64,000 nt of DNA from Thermus brockianus (lineage in GTDB: Bacteria; Deinococcota; Deinococci; Deinococcales; Thermaceae). The notes beneath the pieces were generated by a model that was given only the letters and a program-made list of their open reading frames with translations, was not told the origin of the DNA and did no database searches. The DNA lies in assembly GCF_001880325.1 (NCBI RefSeq), contig NZ_CP016312.1, positions 1,612,001-1,676,000 on the forward strand, written 5' to 3'. Each line of letters opens with the position of its first letter. Position 1 is the first letter of the stretch. Shown here piece after piece: positions 54,622 to 62,235 of this stretch. Both the position numbers and the translations under genes were made by a program.

Positions 54622-54643
54622 ATGGGGGTAGAACATGGGGGTA
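54622..54643 (+). repeat. Right integrase arm-type sites
   Basis: Two direct copies of ATGGGGGTA (54622-54630 and 54635-54643), the same motif and orientation as at 41982-42001 near the left end. They lie 50-71 bases inside the core repeat. Confidence 0.6.
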
Positions 54644-54675
54644 AAAAAGGCCCCGCCCACGCTTCCGTGGGCGGG
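54643..54675 (-). terminator. Terminator of the tRNA-Arg transcript
   Basis: Perfect 10-bp stem CCCGCCCACG / CGTGGGCGGG (54652-54675) with loop CTTC. On the minus strand it is followed by six T (complement of 54643-54648), so it ends transcription coming from tRNA-Arg. It lies within the mobile element. Confidence 0.75.
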
Positions 54676-54692
54676 AGGATTGCGTCCTGGTG

Positions 54693-54739
54693 CTGGTGCG
54701 CCCGGAGGGATTCGAACCCCCGACCTAGGGCTTAGGAAG
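54693..54739. repeat. attR: right copy of the 47-bp direct repeat
   Basis: Identical to 41830-41876. It is the 3' half of the functional tRNA-Arg gene. The near-palindrome CCTAGGGCTTAGG here is 54724-54736, in the anticodon loop and 3' anticodon stem, where recombination probably occurs. Confidence 0.93.
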
Positions 54740-54770
54740 CCCCCGCTCTATCCTGCTGAGCTACGGGCGC
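54694..54770 (-). tRNA. tRNA-Arg (anticodon CCT)
   Basis: Complete cloverleaf on the minus strand: acceptor GCGCCCG / CGGGCGC, D-arm GCTC...GAGC, anticodon loop TTCCTAA with anticodon CCT (reads AGG), T-arm GGGGG TTCGAAT CCCTC (with one G-T pair), encoded CCA. It is the attachment site of the integrated element and is kept intact by the 47-bp repeat. Confidence 0.95.
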
Positions 54771-54783
54771 CCACGCCCTTGGG

Positions 54784-54812
54784 ATTTTAGCACCCCTTGG
54801 AGGCCATGGCAA
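54784..54812 (-). promoter_or_regulatory. tRNA-Arg promoter
   Basis: Minus-strand TTGCCA (complement of 54807-54812), 17-base spacer, TAAAAT (complement of 54784-54789), 14 bases before the tRNA 5' end. It overlaps the upstream region of the divergent tkt promoter. Confidence 0.65.
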
Positions 54813-54827
54813 CCGCCCGGGGTCCGG

Positions 54828-54920
54828 TATAGTCTTTCGCGGGGGATAAGGGGGTTTTCATAAGTCCCCCTTTATGCGCCAACGCCCCAGGCTTCCTTGC
54901 GCTTTGGCTCGGGGAAGCCT
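54828..54920 (+). promoter_or_regulatory. tkt promoter and structured leader
   Basis: TATAGT (54828-54833) is a -10 box about 100 bases before the tkt start. The leader holds two stems: AAGGGGG (54848-54854) with CCCCCTT (54866-54872) followed by T, and a perfect 8-bp AGGCTTCC (54889-54896) with GGAAGCCT (54913-54920). The second ends six bases before the GGAGGG ribosome site. The first looks like an attenuator. Confidence 0.5.
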
Positions 54921-54934
54921 ACCCTGGAGGGAAC

Positions 54935-56890
54935 ATGACCAAGACCCAGGACCTCACCGCCCTATCCGTGAACGCCATCCGTTTCCTGGCGATGGATGCT
55001 GTGGAAAAGGCCAAAAGCGGCCACCCGGGGATGCCTATGGCCATGGCCCCCTTGGCCTACCTCCTCTTCCGGGAGGTGATGCGGCACAACCCCCTGGACC
55101 CCACCTGGCCCAACCGGGACCGGTTCGTCCTTTCCGCCGGCCACGGGTCCATGCTCCTTTACGCCGCCCTCCACCTCACGGGGTACGATCTCCCCCTAGA
55201 GGAAATCCAGCGCTTCCGCCAGTGGGGCTCCAAGACCCCAGGCCACCCCGAGCGGGGGCACACCCCAGGGGTGGAGGTGACCACGGGGCCCTTGGGCCAG
55301 GGGATTTCCACGGCGGTGGGCCTGGCCCTGGCGGAGAAGAAGCTCGCCGCCGAGTTCAACCGCCCTGGGCACACCGTGGTGGACCACTACACCTACGTGC
55401 TGGCCTCCGACGGGGACCTGATGGAAGGGGTTTCGGGGGAGGCGAGCTCCTTGGCGGGGCAGTGGGGGCTTTCCAAGCTCATCGTCTTTTGGGACGATAA
55501 CCGCATCTCCATAGACGGCCCCACGGACCTGGCCTTTAAGGAGGACGTCCTCCTGCGCTACCGCGCCTACGGCTGGCAGACCCTAAGGGTGGAGGATGCC
55601 AACGACCTGAACGCTCTCCGCCACGCCCTCAGGCTTGCCCAACTGGACGAGCGCCCCAGCCTCATCGCCGTGCGGAGCCACATCGGCTACGGCTCTCCCA
55701 AGCAAGACTCCCCCAAGGCCCATGGGGAGCCCTTGGGCCCGGAGGCGGTGGAGGCCACCCGCAAGAACCTGGGCTGGCCCTACCCGCCCTTTGTGGTGCC
55801 CGAGGAGGTTTACCGGCACATGGACCTGCGCGCCCAGGGGCGGGCCTGGCAGGAGGCTTGGGAGGGGGCGATGGAGGCCTACGCCAAGGCGTACCCCGAG
55901 CTCTACCAAGAGCTTCTTCGGCGCCTCCGTGGGGAGCTTCCCCCCTTGCCGGAGGAGCCTCCCGCCTTTGACAAGCCCCTCGCCACCCGGGCGGCAAGCG
56001 GCAAGGTCCTGGACCTCCTCGCTCCCCGTATGCCCGAACTCTTGGGGGGTAGCGCCGACCTTACCCCTTCCAACAACACCAAGGCCCAGGGTATGGAGGA
56101 CTTCTCCCCGCAAAACCCCACGGGCCGCTACCTGCGCTTTGGGGTGCGGGAGCACGGCATGGGGGCCATCCTCAATGGGCTTAACCTCCACGGGGGCTAC
56201 CGGGCCTACGGGGGCACCTTCTTGGTCTTCTCCGACTATATGCGCCCTGCCATCCGCCTCGCCGCCCTTATGGGAACCCCCACGGTCTTCGTCTTCACCC
56301 ACGACTCCATCGCCCTGGGGGAGGACGGGCCCACCCACCAGCCCGTGGAGCACCTAATGGGCCTGAGGGCCATGCCGGGGCTTTGGGTGATCCGCCCTGC
56401 CGACGCCTACGAGACCTTCTACGCCTGGCAGGTGGCCCTAAGGCGGAAGGAAGGCCCCACCGCCTTGGTCCTCACCCGGCAGGCGGTGCCCCTCCTTTCC
56501 CCCGAGAAGGCCAAGGGACTTTTGCGGGGCGGGTACGTTCTGGAAGACGCCGAGAAGCCCCAAGGGGTGATTTTGGCCACGGGGAGCGAGGTCCACCTGG
56601 CTTTGAAGGCTAAGGAACTCCTAGGGGAGCGGGGCGTTGGGGTGCGGGTGGTAAGCCTGCCTTGCCTGGAGCTCTTTGAGGCCCAGCCCGAGGAATACCG
56701 CAAAGCGGTCTTACCCCCAGGCCTTCCCGTGGTGGCGGTGGAGGCGGGGGCTTCCTTGGGATGGGAGCGGTACGCCCACAGGGTGGTGGGCCTGGACCGC
56801 TTTGGGGCGAGCGCCCCCTACCCTGAGGTCTACGAGCGCCTGGGCTTTACGCCGGAGCGGGTGGCGGAAGTCCTTCTAGAGCTGGTGTAA
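54935..56890 (+). CDS. tkt: Transketolase
   Basis: Moves two-carbon units between sugar phosphates with thiamine pyrophosphate, made by the thi operon in this window. The 651-aa product has ANA start motifs [20 protein letters not shown], the TPP motif [18 protein letters not shown] with [11 protein letters not shown], the pyrimidine domain [14 protein letters not shown], and [20 protein letters not shown] precedes ATG 54935. Its pathway partner rpe lies 0.5 kb downstream. Confidence 0.96.
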   Translation: MTKTQDLTALSVNAIRFLAMDAVEKAKSGHPGMPMAMAPLAYLLFREVMRHNPLDPTWPNRDRFVLSAGHGSMLLYAALHLTGYDLPLEEIQRFRQWGSKTPGHPERGHTPGVEVTTGPLGQGISTAVGLALAEKKLAAEFNRPGHTVVDHYTYVLASDGDLMEGVSGEASSLAGQWGLSKLIVFWDDNRISIDGPTDLAFKEDVLLRYRAYGWQTLRVEDANDLNALRHALRLAQLDERPSLIAVRSHIGYGSPKQDSPKAHGEPLGPEAVEATRKNLGWPYPPFVVPEEVYRHMDLRAQGRAWQEAWEGAMEAYAKAYPELYQELLRRLRGELPPLPEEPPAFDKPLATRAASGKVLDLLAPRMPELLGGSADLTPSNNTKAQGMEDFSPQNPTGRYLRFGVREHGMGAILNGLNLHGGYRAYGGTFLVFSDYMRPAIRLAALMGTPTVFVFTHDSIALGEDGPTHQPVEHLMGLRAMPGLWVIRPADAYETFYAWQVALRRKEGPTALVLTRQAVPLLSPEKAKGLLRGGYVLEDAEKPQGVILATGSEVHLALKAKELLGERGVGVRVVSLPCLELFEAQPEEYRKAVLPPGLPVVAVEAGASLGWERYAHRVVGLDRFGASAPYPEVYERLGFTPERVAEVLLELV

Positions 56891-56945
56891 TCACACGAGC
56901 TTTTCCCTCCTGGGCAAGGGGTGTCCTCGGGGTTACCCTTTCCTC

Positions 56946-57377
56946 ATGGAGGGGTTTTACCGCTTTTTTCCCCGCGCGGAGGCGGTCATTTATCTCTTCG
57001 CGGGGATATTGGTTGTTTTGGGTGCAGCCTACCTTTTGGCCATGGCGGTGGTGGAGGGGGTTGCGCTTCTCCTGGGCGGTGAAGGGGGCAAGCTGGCCGT
57101 TTTTCTTTTGGATCGCGTTCTCCTTGCCTTGATGATGGCGGAAATCCTCTACACCTTGGTGCGTTTTGCCAAGGAGGGTCAGCTTCAGGTGGAACCCTTC
57201 CTTATCATCGGGGTGATTGCGGGGGTACGGCGCATCTTGGTGGTGACAGCCGAAGGGCTCCAGAAGTTTCCCTTTTCCCTGGACCATCCGGGTTTTCAGG
57301 CGGTTTTGGCTGAACTTCTCCTGCTTTCCCTGATGATTTTGGCTTTGGCCTTGGCGTACCGGTGGGTGCGCCGCTAA
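56946..57377 (+). CDS. PsiE-family membrane protein
   Basis: A 143-aa protein with four hydrophobic helices; the beginning FPRAEAVIYLFAGILVVLGA and the middle AEILYTLVRFAKEGQLQVEPF fit the phosphate-starvation-inducible PsiE family, function unknown. TACCCT lies six bases before ATG 56946, so it may be leaderless. Its end overlaps the rpe upstream region. Confidence 0.75.
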   Translation: MEGFYRFFPRAEAVIYLFAGILVVLGAAYLLAMAVVEGVALLLGGEGGKLAVFLLDRVLLALMMAEILYTLVRFAKEGQLQVEPFLIIGVIAGVRRILVVTAEGLQKFPFSLDHPGFQAVLAELLLLSLMILALALAYRWVRR

Positions 57378-57385
57378 GGAGGGGG

Positions 57386-57391
57386 TATAGT
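57386..57391 (+). promoter_or_regulatory. -10 box of rpe
   Basis: TATAGT ends six bases before the GTG start of rpe (57398), which gives a leaderless transcript. Confidence 0.55.
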
Positions 57392-57397
57392 TTTTTC

Positions 57398-58048
57398 GTG
57401 CATTTCGCCGCTTCTATTCTCACGGCTGATTTCGGTAGGTTGAGGGAGGAGATCCAGGAGGCGGAAAGGGCGGGGGTGGACTGGATCCACCTGGACGTGA
57501 TGGACGGGGTGTTCGTGCCCAACCTGACCTTTGGCCCCATCCTGGTGGAGGCGGTGCGCCGGGTCACGGCTTTACCTCTGGACGTGCACCTCATGATCGT
57601 GCACCCCGAGCGCTACCTGGAGGACTTCGCCCACGCAGGGGCGGACCACATCACCGTGCACGTGGAGGCCACCTACCACCCCCATCGGGCGGTGGAGCGC
57701 ATCAAGGATTTGGGCAAAAAGGCCGGCCTCGCCATCAACCCCGGAACCCCCCTCCAGGCCTTTGAGCCCCTTTTGCCCTACCTGGACCTGGCCCTCCTCA
57801 TGACCGTGAACCCGGGGTTTGGCGGGCAACGGTACATCCCCACTTCCACCGAGCGGATCCGGGGGTTGAAAGCCCTTAGGGACCGCCTAAACCCCGGCTG
57901 CCTCATTGAGGTGGATGGGGGGGTGAATGCGAGGACCGTGGGAGAGGTATACCAAGCGGGTGCCGATGTGGCGGTGGTGGGTAGCGCCCTTTTCAACGGG
58001 AGGCCCGTGGCGGATAACCTTCGGGCTTTGCGCGAGGTCTTGGAATAA
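57398..58048 (+). CDS. rpe: Ribulose-phosphate 3-epimerase
   Basis: Interconverts ribulose-5-phosphate and xylulose-5-phosphate, the latter a transketolase substrate. The 216-aa barrel has AASILTADFGRLREE, the metal and catalytic WIHLDVMDGVFVPNLTFG, VHLMIVHPERY, MTVNPGFGGQ and EVDGGVN. GTG 57398 is chosen over the in-frame start at 57362 because the -10 box is between them. A perfect terminator follows. Confidence 0.95.
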   Translation: MHFAASILTADFGRLREEIQEAERAGVDWIHLDVMDGVFVPNLTFGPILVEAVRRVTALPLDVHLMIVHPERYLEDFAHAGADHITVHVEATYHPHRAVERIKDLGKKAGLAINPGTPLQAFEPLLPYLDLALLMTVNPGFGGQRYIPTSTERIRGLKALRDRLNPGCLIEVDGGVNARTVGEVYQAGADVAVVGSALFNGRPVADNLRALREVLE

Positions 58049-58053
58049 ACCAT

Positions 58054-58081
58054 GGCCCCGCCTTTGGGCGGGGCCTTTTTT
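58054..58081 (+). terminator. Terminator after rpe
   Basis: Perfect 9-bp stem GGCCCCGCC / GGCGGGGCC, loop TTTG, then six T. The last T is the end of the CCA of the tRNA-Pro gene on the other strand. Confidence 0.92.
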
Positions 58082-58157
58082 GGTCGGGGAGGCCGGATTT
58101 GAACCGACGACCACACGCACCCCAAGCGTGTGCGCTACCAGGCTGCGCTACTCCCCG
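58081..58157 (-). tRNA. tRNA-Pro (anticodon GGG)
   Basis: Complete cloverleaf on the minus strand: acceptor CGGGGAG / CTCCCCG, D-arm GCGC...GCGC, anticodon stem CACGC / GCGTG with loop TTGGGGT (anticodon GGG), T-loop TTCAAAT, encoded CCA. Its promoter is at 58171-58199. Confidence 0.95.
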
Positions 58158-58170
58158 GCGCGCAAAGGTT

Positions 58171-58199
58171 AGTGTAGTGCCCCAAAAGGGCTTCGTCAA
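58171..58199 (-). promoter_or_regulatory. tRNA-Pro promoter
   Basis: Minus-strand TTGACG (complement of 58194-58199), 17-base spacer, TACACT (complement of 58171-58176). The transcript would start about 7 bases before the tRNA. Confidence 0.8.
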
Positions 58200-58200
58200 G

Positions 58201-58206
58201 TAGACT
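58201..58206 (+). promoter_or_regulatory. -10 box of the cupin gene
   Basis: TAGACT ends seven bases before ATG 58214, so the mRNA is leaderless. It is directly next to the -35 box of tRNA-Pro on the other strand. Confidence 0.5.
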
Positions 58207-58213
58207 GGGGCCC

Positions 58214-58531
58214 ATGGAAATCCGGGACCTCAAGCGGCTGGCCCGCTACAGCCAGGAGAAGATGGTGAAGATCCCCGTATTTGACTCGCCATACCTGCTC
58301 TACGACCTCTACGCCCTCCTCCCTGGCCAGGCCCAGAAGGTGCACGCCCATGCGGGGGCGGACAAGGTCTACTTGGTGCTGGAGGGGGAGGTGGTGGTGC
58401 AGGTGGGGGAGGAGGAGGCCCTTTTGGCCCCGGGGATGGCTGTGCGGGCCAGGGAAGGCGAGCCCCACGGGGTGCGGAACCAGTCGGCAAGCCCCGCCCT
58501 CCTCCTGGTGGTCATGGCCCCAAAGCCCTAG
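58214..58531 (+). CDS. Cupin domain protein
   Basis: A 105-aa single-domain cupin. The two family motifs are seen as VHAHAGADKVYLVLEGEVVV (metal-binding His residues) and GMAVRAREGEPHGVRN (third His). Many such proteins are small dioxygenases or sensors; the role is not known. It is 42 bases before the histidine kinase gene, but that has its own -10-like box. Confidence 0.85.
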   Translation: MEIRDLKRLARYSQEKMVKIPVFDSPYLLYDLYALLPGQAQKVHAHAGADKVYLVLEGEVVVQVGEEEALLAPGMAVRAREGEPHGVRNQSASPALLLVVMAPKP

Positions 58532-58573
58532 GCCTTCACATCCCCTTCAAACCTTCGGGCTAGGCTGAGGACG

Positions 58574-60745
58574 ATGCTCCAAGAGCACCCCCCCACGGAC
58601 CTAGCCTTTTTGGCCGAGCTTTTGCGCCGGTACCCGGTGCGGGTGGCCTTCCGGGGGGAGGTGTTGCCCGAGCCCCCCCTGCGGGGGGAGAAGCTTTGGG
58701 AGGAGGGGGACCTGGCCCTTTACTGGGAGGGTAGGCCTCCCTCGCCCCAGGTCCAGGAGGCCCTGCGCCTCCTCCTTCGGGCGTTTCGGGAGCTTTGGGA
58801 GCTTCGGGAAAGGGAGCTGGCCCTGCTTAAGGCACAGGGGGAGACGGCGAGGCTCCTTGGCCTACTCCTCCACGAGATAAAAAACCCCCTCATGAGCGTC
58901 TTGGGGGCTTTGGAGCTTCTCCGGGAGACCGAGGGCCTGCCGGAAGAGGCTTTGGAGCTTCTGGAGATCGCCGAGCGCTCCGCCCGGCGTATCCGGGAGC
59001 TTTTGCAACGGGCCCAGGAGTACCTGAGCCTGGGCCAGGGGGTGCGGCTTAAGTCCGAGCGGGTGGACCTGAAGGCCCTCCTCTTGCAGGCGGTGGAGGA
59101 GGTGCGCCCCCTGGCCCGCAGAAAGGGCCTGGCCATCCGCCTTTCCCTGCCCCGGCGGGAGGCTTGGGTCTACGGGGACCGGGACTGGCTCTACCAGGCG
59201 ATCCTCAACGTCCTGAGCAACGCCGTCAAGTACACCCCAGAAGGGGGAAGGGTTTCCGTGCGGCTTCTTGCGGGCGCGGACCGCTACGGCATAGCCATAA
59301 GCGATACCGGGCCTGGCATACCCGAGGAGGAGGCGGAGAAGGTCTTTGAACCCTTTTTCCGGGCCTCCACCCGGGGGGAGGCGGAGGGGACGGGGCTGGG
59401 CCTCGCCTTGGTGAAGCGGGTCCTCGAGGCCCATGGGGGAGAGGTGCGCCTGAAAAGCCGCCTGGGCCGGGGGAGCACCTTCCTGCTCCTCCTCCCCCGG
59501 CCCCGGCCTGGGCAGCGGGCTCCCGTGGGGAGGCTTCTTCTCCTCATGCTGGCCCTCATCGCCCTGGCCCGGCTTCCCGTTTACCCCGCTCCCTTGGGCT
59601 CCCGGGCCTTTGGGGAGGTGCCGGCGGGGGAGGTGGTGCGGCTTAAGGGGCTGGAGCTCGCCTTTAGCCCCGATGCGCAAGGGGAGGCCCGGCGTTGGCG
59701 GAGCCTCTGGGGTGGGGGGGAGCGGGTAAGGGTGGCCTTGGAAAGGGGCGGGGTGGAGGCGGTGCGGGAGGGGAACGCAAGCCTCGCCTTCGCCACCCCC
59801 GAGGGGGAGCTAAGGCCCACGGGCACCCACCTGCGCCTTTCCCGGGAGGAGCGGAGTAGGGTTTCCCTCTACCAGGGGCGGCTTTCCCTGGGCCGGGAGG
59901 CCCTGCCCGCCGGGGAGGGGGCGGTTTTGGGCACGGGGGTGCGGCGGAAACTCCTCCCCGCTCCCCTGGTGCGGCCGGCGCCGGGGGAGGGGGGAGAGGT
60001 GGTCTTCCGCCTCTTGGGCCCGGAAGGGGCGAGGGGCTTTTTCGTGGAGGTGCGGAGCGGGGAAAAGGTGCTCCTTTCCGCCCGGACAGAGGAAGGGTTT
60101 TTCCGCTACCTGCCCGAGGCGGACCGCTTAAGCCAGGTGCGGGCTTTCGCCCTGGACGAGGCGGGGCTTTTGGGCTACCCTTCGGACCCCGTACCCTTTC
60201 GGGAGCGGTATAGCTTGTACCAGGGTAAAAGGCGCTTGCCCAAGGACCCCGCTGGGGCGGAAGCCTTCTTGCGCAGGGCGGTGGCCGTCTTTCCCGACGA
60301 CGCCGAGGCCCTTGGGGAATTGGCCTTCGCCCTCTACCTCCAAGGCCGCCACGCCGAGGCCAAGCCCCTATACGAGCGGGCCTTGGCCCTCTTGGATAGC
60401 CCCGATATCCGCGTGCGCTACGGGCGGCTCCTTTACCATATGGGCCGCTATGCCGAGGCGGAGGAGAGCTACCGCCAGGTGTTGGCCGAGGATCCGGGCA
60501 ACCTGGATGCCCGCTGGGGCCTCGCTGAGGTGGTCTTGGCCCTAGGGCGGGCCAGGGAGGCGGAGCTTTTGGCCCGGCAGGTGCTTTCCCTAAAGCCCGA
60601 CTACCCCTTGGCCCGCTTCACCCTGGCCAAGGCCCTGCTGGAGGTGGGCAAGAAGGAGGAGGCCCGGCGCCTCCTTGCGGAGGAGCTTCGCCGCAACCCC
60701 GACCCCGAGGTGCGGGCCCTTCTGGAGCGCCTATCCGGGGAATAA
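58574..60745 (+). CDS. Histidine kinase with C-terminal exported FecR-like and TPR domains
   Basis: A 723-aa sensor kinase of reversed layout. The kinase comes first: phospho-acceptor His100 (LLHEIKNPLMSVLG), N-box Asn212-Asn216 (NVLSNAVKY), G1 box Asp244 (DTGPGIP) and G2 box (GTGLGLALVKR). A single hydrophobic segment follows at about 318-337 (LLLLMLALIALARL). After it come a FecR-like beta domain (about 350-480), a linker, and at least three TPR repeats (about 560-715). The N-terminal 90 residues have no membrane segment, so the sensor part lies outside after the kinase. TAGGCT lies seven bases before the ATG. Confidence 0.85.
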   Translation: MLQEHPPTDLAFLAELLRRYPVRVAFRGEVLPEPPLRGEKLWEEGDLALYWEGRPPSPQVQEALRLLLRAFRELWELRERELALLKAQGETARLLGLLLHEIKNPLMSVLGALELLRETEGLPEEALELLEIAERSARRIRELLQRAQEYLSLGQGVRLKSERVDLKALLLQAVEEVRPLARRKGLAIRLSLPRREAWVYGDRDWLYQAILNVLSNAVKYTPEGGRVSVRLLAGADRYGIAISDTGPGIPEEEAEKVFEPFFRASTRGEAEGTGLGLALVKRVLEAHGGEVRLKSRLGRGSTFLLLLPRPRPGQRAPVGRLLLLMLALIALARLPVYPAPLGSRAFGEVPAGEVVRLKGLELAFSPDAQGEARRWRSLWGGGERVRVALERGGVEAVREGNASLAFATPEGELRPTGTHLRLSREERSRVSLYQGRLSLGREALPAGEGAVLGTGVRRKLLPAPLVRPAPGEGGEVVFRLLGPEGARGFFVEVRSGEKVLLSARTEEGFFRYLPEADRLSQVRAFALDEAGLLGYPSDPVPFRERYSLYQGKRRLPKDPAGAEAFLRRAVAVFPDDAEALGELAFALYLQGRHAEAKPLYERALALLDSPDIRVRYGRLLYHMGRYAEAEESYRQVLAEDPGNLDARWGLAEVVLALGRAREAELLARQVLSLKPDYPLARFTLAKALLEVGKKEEARRLLAEELRRNPDPEVRALLERLSGE

Positions 60746-60746
60746 A

Positions 60747-61118
60747 ATGGCCTCCGTGGCCCGGGTTTTGGTGGTGGAGGATGACCCCGCCGTGGCCAAG
60801 GTCCTGGAGCTTGCCCTTAAGCGGGAGGGCTTCCAGCCCCACCTGGTCCGGGACTACCCCTCAGCCCTGGCGGTTTTGGGGGAAGACTGGGACGCCATCC
60901 TTTTGGACCTGAACCTCCCCGGGGGGTTCGGTCTGAACCTCCTGCGCCACCTGCGCGGGACCCTGGGGAAGCGGACCCCGGTGCTGGTCCTTTCGGGCCT
61001 AAGGCAGGAGCACCACGTGTTGGAGGCCCTGCGGGCGGGGGCGCAGGACTACCTGACCAAGCCCTTTAGCCCAAAAGAGCTGGTCCTTCGCTTGGAGCGG
61101 TATGTGGCGTCCCGGTGA
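60747..61118 (+). CDS. Single-domain response regulator
   Basis: A 123-aa receiver without an output domain. It has the acidic pair Glu11/Asp12-Asp13 (LVVEDDPAV), phospho-acceptor Asp54 (ILLDLNLPGG), Ser83 and Lys105 (YLTKPFSPKEL). Start ATG 60747 is one base after the kinase stop, so it is the partner. It must act by protein contact, probably on the downstream HEAT or glycosyltransferase proteins; it overlaps the HEAT gene by 17 bases. Confidence 0.93.
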   Translation: MASVARVLVVEDDPAVAKVLELALKREGFQPHLVRDYPSALAVLGEDWDAILLDLNLPGGFGLNLLRHLRGTLGKRTPVLVLSGLRQEHHVLEALRAGAQDYLTKPFSPKELVLRLERYVASR

Positions 61119-62235
61119 GGGGCTTTACGCCCTGGTGGTCTTCCTGGTGGTCCTCCTCGAGGCCCTGGCCTTGGGGTATCTGGTCCTCACCCTTACGGCG
61201 CGCCTCTTTGGCCTTCTTGGGTATGGGGAAACGCTGGGCGCCCTTCTCCTTGGCCTCGCCCTCACCGGGCTCGCCCTTGTCCTCCTGGGGGCCTATGCCC
61301 TCCTCTACCACGCCTACACCGCTTGGCGGGAAGGCCAGGAGGAAAGACTCCGGGAAAGATACCTGGAGCGCTTCGCCCAGGCCCTCCTGGAGGGGGGAAG
61401 TCCGCCTCCTTTTCCTTGGCCCAAGGAGGCCTTCGCCGCCCTTTTGGCCTTAAGGGAGAGCCTGAAAGGGGATTTGGGCCAAGCCCTCCTTCCCTGGCTC
61501 CGCCTGGGCTTACCCCGTTGGGAAAGGGCCTTGAAGGGCCCCCTCGCTTCCCGGGCCCGCCGCCTCGAGGCCCTGGACGCCCTGGCCCAGGCCCGCCTAC
61601 CCGAGGCCTTTCCCCTCGTCCTCCCCTACCTGGCCCACCCGGACCCCGTGCTGCGCCTGGCGGCCGCCCGGTCGGGGGCCCGCCTCGTGGGGGAGCAGGA
61701 CCTGGAGGCCTTCGCCGAGGCCTTGTTGCGGGCGGCGCTCCCTCGGGGGGCGCTCTTGGAGGTCCTCCTCCTCTTGGAGGGCCGGGCGGAGCCGGTGGTG
61801 CGGCGCCTTCTGAAAGCGGGGGGAAGGGAGGAGGTGGGGGCGGCCTTGGAGGCCCTGGGCCGGCTCAAGCTCCACAGCCTGGCGGAGGAGGCCCTAGCGT
61901 TTCTCCACCACCCGGACCCCGAGGTGCGGGCGGCGGCCATGCGGGCCCTTTGGCGCCTGGAATACCCTCCTTTGGGGCACGAGGAGGCGGTGCTCGCCGC
62001 CTTGGAGGCGGAGGAGGAGTTCGTGCGGCTTCAGGCGGTGCGCCTTCTTCCCCTCCTGGGGGAACCCTTGGCCCGGAGGGCCTTGTGGAGGGCCCTCTCC
62101 GACCCCTCCTTCTACGTGCGCCGGGCGGCGGCGGAGGCCCTTAAGGCCTTGAACCCGGCCCTCCTGGAACGGGCGGCCGAGGCCCACCCCGACCCTTACG
62201 GCCGGGCCATGGCCAAGCAGGTTTTGGGGGCGTGA
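61102..62235 (+). CDS. Membrane-anchored HEAT-repeat protein
   Basis: A 377-aa protein with two N-terminal membrane helices (about 8-35 and 45-70) and a cytosolic part of repeated helix pairs: LPYLAHPDPVLRLAAARSGA, FLHHPDPEVRAAAMRALWRL, ALSDPSFYVRRAAAEALKAL. These are HEAT repeats, used as protein-docking surfaces. Placed between the response regulator and a glycosyltransferase, it may link signalling to synthesis of a surface polysaccharide. Start ATG 61102 lies inside the regulator gene. Confidence 0.85.
   Translation: MWRPGEGLYALVVFLVVLLEALALGYLVLTLTARLFGLLGYGETLGALLLGLALTGLALVLLGAYALLYHAYTAWREGQEERLRERYLERFAQALLEGGSPPPFPWPKEAFAALLALRESLKGDLGQALLPWLRLGLPRWERALKGPLASRARRLEALDALAQARLPEAFPLVLPYLAHPDPVLRLAAARSGARLVGEQDLEAFAEALLRAALPRGALLEVLLLLEGRAEPVVRRLLKAGGREEVGAALEALGRLKLHSLAEEALAFLHHPDPEVRAAAMRALWRLEYPPLGHEEAVLAALEAEEEFVRLQAVRLLPLLGEPLARRALWRALSDPSFYVRRAAAEALKALNPALLERAAEAHPDPYGRAMAKQVLGA

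Larger units (their letters stand above)
41877..54739. mobile_element. 12.9-kb integrative element in tRNA-Arg(CCU)
   Basis: Bounded by the perfect 47-bp repeat 41830-41876 / 54693-54739. The right end regenerates the tRNA. From left to right it holds integrase arm sites, an excisionase-like gene, small HTH and unknown genes, a Toprim primase-like gene, a DUF3987 gene, a symmetrical heptamer array, an ImmA/IrrE-PIN pair, a type III restriction-modification system, a DarTG remnant, an unknown 120-aa gene, a possible small RNA, an XRE regulator and a tyrosine integrase. No conjugation genes are seen, so it is an integrative element that is mobilised, replicates, or is phage-derived. No virion or terminase genes were found. 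Confidence 0.9.

Noticed and set aside
54874-55500. Frame starting ATG 54874 as a gene or leader peptide before transketolase
   Set aside because: It overlaps tkt out of frame for 560 bases and gives a Pro/His/Arg-rich product; no ribosome site precedes it.
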